NCBI GenBank assembly: GCA_039180865.1 | Contig: JBCDCZ010000034.1 | Location: 1-23,504 of the forward strand | Source: JBCDCU01 sp039180865 | GTDB lineage: Bacteria; Pseudomonadota; Alphaproteobacteria; Rhizobiales; JACESI01 | Direction of reading: 5' to 3' | DNA length: 23,504 nucleotides | The notes under the pieces: model-generated | Database searches by the model: none | Seen by the model: the letters and a program-made list of their open reading frames with translations, nothing else | Told to the model about the DNA's origin: nothing | Part shown: one piece after another, positions 1 through 6,527 of the stretch | Layout of the letters: every line of letters starts with the position of its first letter | Numbering within the stretch: position 1 is the stretch's first letter | Program-made: the position numbers and the translations under genes

Positions 1-559
1 CCTCCGCGGCGCTGCCGGTGCCGTAAAGGTAGTCCATGATCTGTTGTTTCGAGATCACCTGATTTTGTTTCAGAATAAAAAGTTCGGCGAGCGAAGCCTC
101 CCGGCGGGGCACATCGATCGGTTTATCGTCCACGCTGAGTTGTCGGGTGAGGGGGTCGAACACGACGTTTCCGCAAACGAGCTGCTGCGAGACCGACGTG
201 CTTGCACGCCGCAACAAGGCCCGAACGCGTGCCTGAAGTTCCGCCAACTCGAACGGCTTCGTCATATAGTCATCGGCGCCACGATCAAGACCGGCGACTT
301 TGTCTTCAATGCTGTCGCGGGCGGTAAGGAGCAGGATCGGCAAATCGTTTTTGAGTTCGCGGACGTCTCGAAGCACATCAAGGCCGGAGCGGTCCGGCAG
401 ATTGATGTCCAGAATTACAAGGTCGACATCTTCCTGCTTGATAAAGTCCGTCGCCGTTGCCGCATCCGTTAATTGGTCGACCCCGTGTCCTTCATTGCGA
501 AAGGCCCGCGCAATGCCGTCAGCAAGCATTGCGTTATCTTCAACCACCGCTATACGCAC
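1..559 (-). CDS. OmpR-family response regulator, TctD-like (3' part outside window)
   Basis: A cytoplasmic two-component response regulator. The protein begins MRIAVVEDNAMLADGI and shows a full receiver domain: acidic pair E8/D9, phosphoacceptor Asp in the LVILDINLPD segment, then LLLTARDS and the TKPFELAEL lysine region. The start of a winged-helix output domain follows before the window ends, so about 186 codons are visible. I chose the GTG at 559 because GGGAGGAG lies just upstream with good spacing and the receiver begins at once. The gene is divergent from tctC. In Salmonella (TctD/TctE) and Bordetella (BctD/BctE) an OmpR-type regulator beside the tripartite tricarboxylate transporter activates it in response to citrate-like substrates, so the same role is inferred here. 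The partner kinase would be expected further left, outside the window. Family call is firm; the TctD assignment rests on position. Confidence 0.85.
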   Translation of the reverse strand, partial: MRIAVVEDNAMLADGIARAFRNEGHGVDQLTDAATATDFIKQEDVDLVILDINLPDRSGLDVLRDVRELKNDLPILLLTARDSIEDKVAGLDRGADDYMTKPFELAELQARVRALLRRASTSVSQQLVCGNVVFDPLTRQLSVDDKPIDVPRREASLAELFILKQNQVISKQQIMDYLYGTGSAAE

Positions 560-645
560 GATCTCCTCCCAAAAATCGAACTGAAAGGTTGATGAAAGCC
601 TCGCCAGTTAATCACGAAGGCGGAAGCAGTGGCAACCGGATCGGC

Positions 646-672
646 TTGCCGGGCATTCCCGTTTGATAGAAT
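646..672 (+). promoter_or_regulatory. Candidate sigma70-type promoter for tctC
   Basis: TTGCCG (646-651) and TAGAAT (667-672) are separated by 15 bases, which is shorter than ideal. This is the best promoter-like pair in the gap between the divergent regulator and tctC, and would place transcription start near 679. Weak evidence, from sequence resemblance only. Confidence 0.3.
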
Positions 673-683
673 TGTTTCAAAGT

Positions 684-701
684 CGCCCACCGAAGTGGGC
701 G
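684..701 (+). promoter_or_regulatory. Leader hairpin ahead of tctC
   Basis: A perfect 7-bp stem (CGCCCAC / GTGGGCG) closes a CGAA tetraloop in the expected tctC 5' untranslated region. A run of Ts occurs at about 709-714 but begins 7-8 bases after the stem, too far for a standard intrinsic terminator. It may protect the mRNA end or act in leader control. The structure is directly visible; the function is not. Confidence 0.45.
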
Positions 702-727
702 CTGCACCTTTTTTGGGAGGAGATGCA

Positions 728-1819
728 ATGAAGAAGACTTTGCTTTCGTCTTTGACGAAAATCATTGGTGGTGCCGTCGCGGCAGCGCTCGTAGCTGCGC
801 CCGCTTATGCTGCCGATTTTTCCGGCAAGACGATTGAATGGATCATTCCGTTCAAGGAAGGTGGCGGTAGCGATAAGTGGGCCCGCTTTTACGCTCCGCT
901 TCTGTCTGAAGCTCTGCCTGGAAATCCAACAGTAGTTGTCAAAAACATTCCAGGTGCCGGTTCGACCAAGGGGGCGAACTGGTTTGCCGCCAATGCGAAA
1001 CCGAATGGCAGTACCATCCTTGGCACATCCGGGTCGACGCAGTTTCCGTTCCTGCTCGGCGATCCGCGCGTAAAGTTCGATTACGCTGACTGGAATGTCG
1101 TTCTTGCAACGGCTACCGGCGGTGTTGCTTACCTGCCGCCTGATCTTGCAGAGCGCTGGAAAAAAGATCCGAAGGACGTCATTGAAAACGTGAACTTCAT
1201 CTACGGCTCTCAGGGCGCTACCCGCCTTGACCTCGTGCCGCTTCTTGCCTGGGAAATGCTCGGCATGAAAGTAGAGCCGATCTTCGGCATCAAAGGACGC
1301 GGTGACGGCCGTTTGATGTTTGAACGCGGTGAAGCGAACATTGACTACCAGACATCGTCGGCATTTCTTTCCAAAGTCACACCTTTGGTCGATGATGGAA
1401 AAGCGGTTCCGATTATGACATGGGGCTCGCTCGACGCTGCCGGTAACATCGTCCGCGATCCGACCTTCCCGGATATTCCCACTTTCAAGGAAGTTTTCAC
1501 CGAGATTAAAGGTGAAGCACCATCAGGGGCAGCATGGGATGCTTGGAAAGCCTTCTTTGTTGCAGGTTTCCCGGCACAGAAGATGGTGTTCCTTCCGAAT
1601 GGGACGGAGCAGGACATCATCGATGCCTACACAAAAGCTTTCCAGGCTGTGATTGCTCGTCCGGATTTCTCGGAAATTTCCAAGAAGCGTCTGGGTGTTT
1701 ACCCGCAATCCACTGGTGAGGCTGCAAAAGTCAAACTCAGCCAGGGCACTGTTGTCGATGACGGTGCGAAAGACTGGATCAAGAACTGGCTCAAGGAACG
1801 CTACGGCGTTGAACTCTAA
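728..1819 (+). CDS. tctC: TctC-family periplasmic tricarboxylate-binding protein
   Basis: Extracytoplasmic solute receptor of a tripartite tricarboxylate transporter, which binds a di- or tricarboxylate in the periplasm and delivers it to TctA/TctB. The 363-residue protein starts MKKTLLSSLT and has a classical signal peptide with likely cleavage after Ala-Tyr-Ala at residue 28. The mature part opens with the family pattern TIEWIIPFKEGGGSDKWAR, followed by VVVKNIPGAGSTKGANWFA. It is slightly longer than the usual 320-330 residues. I chose the ATG at 728, preceded by TTGGGAGGAG. The in-frame ATG at 629 would add 33 residues ahead of the signal peptide and has no ribosome site. It is followed after 69 bases by the fused membrane subunit, with a hairpin between, and is divergent from a TctD-like regulator. 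Substrate is not fixed by sequence; tricarballylate, aconitate or citrate fit the neighbourhood. Confidence 0.92.
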   Translation: MKKTLLSSLTKIIGGAVAAALVAAPAYAADFSGKTIEWIIPFKEGGGSDKWARFYAPLLSEALPGNPTVVVKNIPGAGSTKGANWFAANAKPNGSTILGTSGSTQFPFLLGDPRVKFDYADWNVVLATATGGVAYLPPDLAERWKKDPKDVIENVNFIYGSQGATRLDLVPLLAWEMLGMKVEPIFGIKGRGDGRLMFERGEANIDYQTSSAFLSKVTPLVDDGKAVPIMTWGSLDAAGNIVRDPTFPDIPTFKEVFTEIKGEAPSGAAWDAWKAFFVAGFPAQKMVFLPNGTEQDIIDAYTKAFQAVIARPDFSEISKKRLGVYPQSTGEAAKVKLSQGTVVDDGAKDWIKNWLKERYGVEL

Positions 1820-1836
1820 TAAGAGCAAGATCTAAG

Positions 1837-1867
1837 AATGCCGGGTGTCAAACATCCGGCATTTTTT
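1837..1867 (+). terminator. Intercistronic hairpin with T-tract between tctC and the tctAB fusion
   Basis: AATGCCGGGTGT pairs with ACATCCGGCATT (12 pairs, one G-T) around a 3-base loop, and six Ts follow at once. It has the form of an intrinsic terminator, yet it lies inside a transporter operon. Partial read-through would give more binding protein than membrane protein, as is common for such systems. Confidence 0.75.
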
Positions 1868-1888
1868 CTCCAGCCCGGACTTTGAATC

Positions 1889-3913
1889 ATGGAAATTTTC
1901 TCAACCGTCGCCCCGGCGCTCGGAGAGGCGTTCAGTCTCATCCTGACGCCTTCTGCAATCTTTTACCTGATACTCGGCGTTGTTCTCGGCCTTTCGGTTG
2001 GTGTGTTTCCAGGCCTCGGCGGAATTGCAGGTCTTTCGCTGGTCCTTCCGTTTCTGTTCGGCATGGACCCGGTTTCAGGCCTTTCTTTGATGGTCGGCCT
2101 CGTCGCAGTCATCCCGACATCGGATACATTCGCATCGGTAATGCTCGGGATACCCGGATCCTCGGCGTCGCAGGCGACGGTTCTTGATGGTTTTCCTTTA
2201 TCAAAACGCGGCCAGGCGGCCCGCGCTTTAGCTGCAGCTTTTATTTCATCTCTCTTTGGCGGGCTCTTTGGCGCCGTTATTTTGACGTTCTTTATTCTGA
2301 TCGCCCGGCCGCTCGTGCTCGCATTCGGAATTCCCGAGCTCCTCCTCCTCACCATTCTTGGTTTTTCCATGGTGGGAGTTCTTGCGGGCAGTAGCTTGTT
2401 GAAAGGGTTTGTCGCTGTCGCCCTCGGCATGATCGTCGGAGCGATCGGCGAGGCGCCCGCGCAAGGCTCGCCACGCCTCGATTTCGGGTCATGGTATTTG
2501 CAGGACGGTTTCAGTCTTGTGATTGTGGGGCTCGGCATCTTCGCAATCCCGGAAATCATTTCGCTTCTGCGACAGGATCGCGCCATCTCTAAGGAAGCCA
2601 AGCTCGGCGCTGGATGGATCGATGGTATTCGGGATTGGTGGCAGAATATATGGTTGTCGATCCGGTGTTCTTCGCTTGGCGTGATTGTCGGGGTTATTCC
2701 GGGTCTTGGAGGATCGGTTGTCGATTGGATCGCCTACGGCCATACGATCCAGACCTCGAAAGATCGCGAAAGCTTCGGCAAAGGCAACATACGTGGTGTG
2801 ATTGGCCCGGAATCCTCGAACAACGCGAAAGAGGGTGGGGGGCTCGTTCCGACCCTTCTCTTCGGTATTCCGGGCTCCGGCTCCATGGCCGTCTTTATCG
2901 GCGGGATGATCTTGCTTGGCTATGAGGCCGGACCGCAGATGATCCAGAATGATCTGCCGATCACTTACACAATCGTATGGTCTCTTGCGCTCGCCAATGT
3001 TGTAGGCGCTGGTCTCTGTATCTTCCTGTCCGGTGGGATTGCGCGCCTTACCACGATCCGATTCCCGCTACTTGTGCCCTTCCTTTTCATGATGATTTCG
3101 TTTGCTGCCTTCCAGTCGAAGCAATCGCTCTGGGACATAACGGCTCTGGTCCTGGTCGGCCTTCTCGGAATTTTCATGCGACGGTTTGATTGGTCGCGAC
3201 CGGCTTTCCTGATTGGTTTCGTGCTGGCGGATCAGGCGGAAGTTTACACGTATCAGGTGACTCAGATCGCCCGCGCAAAGATGCGCACCGGCGGTGTCGA
3301 GGGTCTCTTGAGCTACCTCTTTTCGCCGGTTGGTCTGGTATTGATTGCAGTGATCGTCGTTTCTGTCTGGCTCGGCGCCCGTCAATCCGGCGTGCTTCAC
3401 AAGCGCGAGGGTCCGACCAAAGCACAAACCAAAACCGGTCCCCTTCTTTTCACGATCGGTGTCACGGCATTCCTGCTGATTGCCTTTATTGATGCAATGG
3501 GCGTCAACATCATGATCGACAAGGTTTTCCCGGCAACCGTATCCGGTTTCGGCCTTCTCGCCTGCTTGCTTTTATTGTGGCAAATGCGGCGGCAACCAGC
3601 AGACCATTCGCTCTTCACGGATAATGAAATTACCGGCGAGGACGCGACGGCCAGCCAGTCGCTCTGGCCGTCACTCGGCTGGTTCGTCTCGCTTCTGGCT
3701 CTCACAGCCACCTTCGGCTTTGTGATTGCCCTTGCGATCTTTTTCGTCCTGTTCCTCGCGTTCAGGGCGCGGGTGAGGCCACTTCAGATCCTCCTCATGA
3801 TGGCAGGCGGCATATCCTTCCTGCTCGTCATGGGCGCGGTGCTCAATCGATCATTCCCGCCGGGATTATTGCAGAGCGCTGTTGAATTGCCCTGGCCTTT
3901 GTCGGGTCTTTAG
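1889..3913 (+). CDS. tctA: Tripartite tricarboxylate transporter membrane protein, TctA-TctB fusion
   Basis: Inner-membrane carrier of the cation-coupled tripartite tricarboxylate transporter. Residues 1 to about 500 are TctA: many hydrophobic segments, the GVFPGLGGIAGLSLVLPF motif near residue 40, its counterpart GVIPGLGGSVVDWIAYG in the second half, and FGIPGSGSMAVFIGG. After a short polar linker (around residues 495-515, KREGPTKAQTKTG) a second module of about 155 residues with four hydrophobic segments and the internal helix pair typical of TctB completes the protein. Separate TctA is usually about 500 residues and TctB about 150, so 674 residues fits a fusion, and no separate tctB is present. 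The ATG at 1889 has no clear Shine-Dalgarno, so expression may be low. It is downstream of tctC past a terminator-like hairpin and convergent with the minus-strand operon that follows. Confidence 0.9.
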   Translation: MEIFSTVAPALGEAFSLILTPSAIFYLILGVVLGLSVGVFPGLGGIAGLSLVLPFLFGMDPVSGLSLMVGLVAVIPTSDTFASVMLGIPGSSASQATVLDGFPLSKRGQAARALAAAFISSLFGGLFGAVILTFFILIARPLVLAFGIPELLLLTILGFSMVGVLAGSSLLKGFVAVALGMIVGAIGEAPAQGSPRLDFGSWYLQDGFSLVIVGLGIFAIPEIISLLRQDRAISKEAKLGAGWIDGIRDWWQNIWLSIRCSSLGVIVGVIPGLGGSVVDWIAYGHTIQTSKDRESFGKGNIRGVIGPESSNNAKEGGGLVPTLLFGIPGSGSMAVFIGGMILLGYEAGPQMIQNDLPITYTIVWSLALANVVGAGLCIFLSGGIARLTTIRFPLLVPFLFMMISFAAFQSKQSLWDITALVLVGLLGIFMRRFDWSRPAFLIGFVLADQAEVYTYQVTQIARAKMRTGGVEGLLSYLFSPVGLVLIAVIVVSVWLGARQSGVLHKREGPTKAQTKTGPLLFTIGVTAFLLIAFIDAMGVNIMIDKVFPATVSGFGLLACLLLLWQMRRQPADHSLFTDNEITGEDATASQSLWPSLGWFVSLLALTATFGFVIALAIFFVLFLAFRARVRPLQILLMMAGGISFLLVMGAVLNRSFPPGLLQSAVELPWPLSGL

Positions 3914-3943
3914 TCTCGGCTCAATCCAAATGCAGGCAAACCT

Positions 3944-4180
3944 TCAGATTCGGCCTCGAACTCGCAGGAAGGTTTCGCCCGCCTCGGTCACTTCAACATA
4001 AGTTGCGCCGGCTTCCCGGCGTTTTGCAACGAATCCATGGTCGACGGCATCTTCCCAAATGGAAAGGCGAGGGCAGGAGGTGCGCCACGCATCCATAACA
4101 TGGTCATAGGGCTTCGGTTCCTTGGCGATCCATTCCACGAGATCGAGAACCAGTGATTCGTTTTCAAGTTTTTTCGTCAT
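3944..4180 (-). CDS. Small conserved hypothetical protein, 78 aa, winged-helix-like
   Basis: I do not recognise a named family. The 78-residue protein is soluble, charged and free of signal peptide or membrane segments: MTKKLENESLVLDLVEWIAK, then a middle part with DAWRTSCPRLSIWEDAVD and an end EVTEAGETFLRVRGRI. The helix-helix pattern followed by a strand-rich tail with VTEAGETFL resembles the wing of small winged-helix proteins, so nucleic-acid binding is possible but unproven. It is a real gene: AAGGAGG stands six to seven bases before the ATG, and it begins 12 bases after the TSUP stop codon on the same strand, as the last gene of the SDR-GntR-TSUP operon. It converges with the transporter gene 30 bases away. 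Confidence 0.8.
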   Translation of the reverse strand: MTKKLENESLVLDLVEWIAKEPKPYDHVMDAWRTSCPRLSIWEDAVDHGFVAKRREAGATYVEVTEAGETFLRVRGRI

Positions 4181-4192
4181 CGTTCGCCTCCT

Positions 4193-4963
4193 TCAGCTGT
4201 GCCAGGCGAGCCAGAAAAAATTGATGGCTCCAAGGACGGTCAAAATATCAAGATAATCCGCATGCCGTTCATTGGTCATGCGCCGCAATAGCGTCCGTCC
4301 AATCCAGTTGCCGGGAATGGTCATCAGACCGACCAAAAGGCCCAAGGCCAAATATCCATTGCCCAGAAGATCGGTGCTCCCGAAAACGCCAACACGGATA
4401 ACGTTTGTTACAAGGGCAATCATTGCAAGCGTTGCGACGAACGCTTCCTTGGTCAAGCCATAGCCCAGCATGAACGGCAGAAGCAGCATGCCGGGGCCAA
4501 TCGACGCCCCCGAAAAACCGCCATAAACGGCGCCGATCCCTGCAAGATGGCGCTTCCGCGCTCTCACGGAGCGGGCTTTCGCCCATCGCCGAATGGGAAT
4601 GGAAACAAGAATAACGCAGCCGAGAAAGACAGCAATGAAGGTGGATGACAAGTCACCGTATAGGAACGCAACTGCGAGGAGACATGGCACGCCAGTTAAG
4701 CAGATGGTGAAAAAGACCGTCCAGTTAACCTCGGGCAAATTAAGAAGTGCGCGCGTCGAGTGGGAAATCAGAAGCGCGACACTCATGACGGGAACGACGG
4801 GCTTCACGCCAATAAGCGGGGCCAGTGCTGCAGCGAGCAGAAAGCCTCCGGCAACGCCTGTCGCTCCGTGAATCGCAGAGGTCACGACGGAAAGAAGCAT
4901 GATCACGACGAGCGTGGGTACCCCAATCTCAAAGATGACTTCGACGGCGAAAAGGTCGGTCAT
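4193..4963 (-). CDS. TSUP-family (TauE/SafE-like) membrane transporter
   Basis: A polytopic inner-membrane protein of the TSUP family, whose members move sulfite, sulfonates, sulfoacetate or other small organic anions, mostly outward. The 256 residues contain about eight hydrophobic segments in two halves. Family marks include SAIHGATGVAGGFLLAAALAP in the first half and AVYGGFSGASIGPGMLLLPF opening the second. The start codon ATG at 4963 overlaps the stop of the upstream GntR gene as TGATG, a sign of translational coupling; an in-frame TTG at 4966 would add one residue. It shares the operon with the regulator and a short-chain dehydrogenase, across a divergent promoter from tcuAB. The context suggests it handles a carboxylate or a by-product of the pathway, but the substrate cannot be read from sequence. 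Confidence 0.88.
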   Translation of the reverse strand: MTDLFAVEVIFEIGVPTLVVIMLLSVVTSAIHGATGVAGGFLLAAALAPLIGVKPVVPVMSVALLISHSTRALLNLPEVNWTVFFTICLTGVPCLLAVAFLYGDLSSTFIAVFLGCVILVSIPIRRWAKARSVRARKRHLAGIGAVYGGFSGASIGPGMLLLPFMLGYGLTKEAFVATLAMIALVTNVIRVGVFGSTDLLGNGYLALGLLVGLMTIPGNWIGRTLLRRMTNERHADYLDILTVLGAINFFWLAWHS

Positions 4964-5634
4964 CAATCGTCATCCTCTTCTTCATCCTCAAAGAGAATTC
5001 TGAGACGCGCTTTATGGGCTTCATGAATGTGGAGGCGTGCGGCTTTTTCAGCACTCTCGGGATCGCGCGCAGCGATTGCCTCGATGATGGCTCGGTGTTC
5101 TTCGACGGCTTTTTGTTGGCGCTCCGGCAGACTCAAAGTCGTGCGGCCAAGAAGCGCCATGGAGGTCGAAAGACCGTCCAGCATCTGCATGAGATAGCGA
5201 TTGTGGGCGCCGAGATAGAGAGCGCGGTGGAAATTCTTGTTGAGCCGGGCTGCTTCGCGGCCATCGCCGGTTCCGTCGCCATGCGTCGCTTCCTGTTCGG
5301 AGACCATGGCAAACAACGTTTCTATTTCAGCATCCGATGCATGACGGGAGGCGAGGCCCGCTGCAGTCCCTTCAAGCACTTCGCGCATGAGATAAAGTTC
5401 GGTAACGGCGCGATGGTCGAGCTTTCTGACGACCATCCCCTTGTGCGGTTGATGGATGACCAATCCCTCGGTCTCAAGACGACGCAGTGCTTCGCGAACG
5501 GGCGTCCGGGAGAGTTGGAATTCCTCTGCAATTGCAGCCTCGCGCAACCGCTCACCGGGCTTCACCTCGCCGTCCGAAATGCGCTTGTGAAGGACCTTAT
5601 ATACGATATCAGCGGTGAGGGGTGCCTTGGTCAT
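4963..5634 (-). CDS. GntR-family regulator, FCD (FadR-like) subfamily
   Basis: A 223-residue DNA-binding regulator. Residues 1-75 form the winged helix with the GntR signature (KPGERLREAAIAEEF, then LSRTPVREALRRLETEGLV). Residues 80-215 are the all-helical FCD ligand-binding domain; His residues in LNKNFHRALYLGAHNRYLM and near the end in ARLHIHEAHKARL fit the usual metal site that helps bind carboxylate effectors. The protein ends in an unusual acidic tail, FEDEEEDDD. FCD regulators are commonly local repressors relieved by an organic acid. This gene lies between an SDR and a TSUP carrier, with tcuAB divergent, so it probably takes the place of the LysR-type TcuR of Salmonella. The likely operator is at 6456-6503. 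The start is set by ATG 21 bases after the SDR stop; its ribosome site is weak. Confidence 0.92.
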   Translation of the reverse strand: MTKAPLTADIVYKVLHKRISDGEVKPGERLREAAIAEEFQLSRTPVREALRRLETEGLVIHQPHKGMVVRKLDHRAVTELYLMREVLEGTAAGLASRHASDAEIETLFAMVSEQEATHGDGTGDGREAARLNKNFHRALYLGAHNRYLMQMLDGLSTSMALLGRTTLSLPERQQKAVEEHRAIIEAIAARDPESAEKAARLHIHEAHKARLRILFEDEEEDDD

Positions 5635-5655
5635 ATCTGCGCGGTCCGCATTTGA

Positions 5656-6408
5656 TCAGAACTGGTAACGCCGCAAACCACCATCGACGGGTATCACGGT
5701 GCCAGTAATGTATTGCGCTTGTACCGAACAGAGAAACACAACAAGTGCTGCGAGATCTTCCGGTTCGCCATAGCGCCCCATCGGGATTTCTTTCTGGGCG
5801 TGTTCCTCCCGGTAGTCCGGCGCATAATTCCGTCTCACCTGATCAGACATAATGCGTCCCGGCGGCACGCAATTCACTGTGATGCCATAGCCACCGACTT
5901 CGCGGGAAAGTCCTTTCGACCAGGAATGCATGGCGGCCTTGGCGCAGAATGCCCCGTTTACATTGTCGGGTTCGGACTTGCCGGTGATGTTGACGATGCG
6001 TCCCCATCCATTCTTTTGCATTGAAGGAAGAAGACGATGGGCGATTTGGCGCTGACGGGTAAAATTGAGCGTGATCGCTTCATCCCATTGCGCTTCGGTC
6101 GCGTCTTTGCCGAACGGGCGTGATCCACCGGCATTGTTGACAAGAATATCGGTCCCGCCGAGACTTTCCTCGATACCTTGACCAATCTTGTCGGCGGCAT
6201 CTTCGCTCATCAGGTCTTGAACGATTATGCTTGGCTCTTTGCCGCCATCGGTCATGATATCCGCCTTTGCGTTCGCAAGCGTCTCTGCATTGCGGCCAAC
6301 CAAGCAGAGATGGGCGCCTTCCGCAGCGAGCATCCGTCCGATTGCGCGTCCGATCCCCGCATTCCCGCCTGTGACGACTGCTTTTTTTCCTTCGAGTCCG
6401 AAGTTCAT
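5656..6408 (-). CDS. SDR-family oxidoreductase with altered active site
   Basis: A 250-residue cytoplasmic Rossmann-fold protein of the short-chain dehydrogenase/reductase family. Nucleotide-binding TGGNAGIG (residues 13-20), NNAG (91-94) and the C-terminal GTVIPVDGGLRRYQF are typical, and the Gly-Arg after strand 2 (LVGRN) hints at NADP(H). The active site is odd. The conserved Lys is K157 in NGAFCAKAAM, but the position four residues earlier, normally the catalytic Tyr, is Ala153, and the usual Ser region reads NITGKS. It therefore either uses other residues or catalyses a different reaction. It is first in the minus-strand operon with gntR and the TSUP gene, divergent from tcuA with a candidate operator between. 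The start ATG has GGGAG upstream. SDR membership is certain; substrate is unknown. Confidence 0.9.
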   Translation of the reverse strand: MNFGLEGKKAVVTGGNAGIGRAIGRMLAAEGAHLCLVGRNAETLANAKADIMTDGGKEPSIIVQDLMSEDAADKIGQGIEESLGGTDILVNNAGGSRPFGKDATEAQWDEAITLNFTRQRQIAHRLLPSMQKNGWGRIVNITGKSEPDNVNGAFCAKAAMHSWSKGLSREVGGYGITVNCVPPGRIMSDQVRRNYAPDYREEHAQKEIPMGRYGEPEDLAALVVFLCSVQAQYITGTVIPVDGGLRRYQF

Positions 6409-6455
6409 ACGCTTTGGCTCCCAATTTTTTGTGATGGTTCAATTCGGCGGTTGAT

Positions 6456-6503
6456 TGCGTCAAATTAACATTGTATCCAATTGAATGCAATTTATCTGAC
6501 GCA
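6456..6503. promoter_or_regulatory. Composite operator candidate in the SDR/tcuA divergent promoter
   Basis: Two abutting 10-bp motifs, TTGTATCCAA (6471-6480) and TTGAATGCAA (6481-6490), share TTG-N4-CAA and together make an imperfect palindrome over 6470-6491 with 9 of 11 pairs matching. They are framed by arms TGCGTCA (6456-6462) and TGACGCA (6497-6503), also inverted. TTGTATACAA-like sites are typical of FCD-type GntR proteins, and a GntR gene is nearby, so binding by that regulator is inferred. The site covers both divergent promoters, including a TACAAT -10-like hexamer on the minus strand. Confidence 0.6.
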
Positions 6504-6527
6504 TAGCTGCGATGTGGAATTGTTCTG

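Noticed and set aside
684..714. Hairpin before tctC as an intrinsic terminator
   Set aside because: The T-run begins 7-8 bases after the stem instead of directly.
629..727. N-terminal extension of TctC from an upstream ATG
   Set aside because: It would place 33 residues before a clear signal peptide and has no ribosome site; ATG 728 has GGGAGGAG.
6451..6463. TTGATTGCGTCAA as an FNR/FixK box for the tcu promoter
   Set aside because: The spacer between TTGAT and GTCAA is three bases, not four, and the sequence overlaps the better-supported GntR operator.
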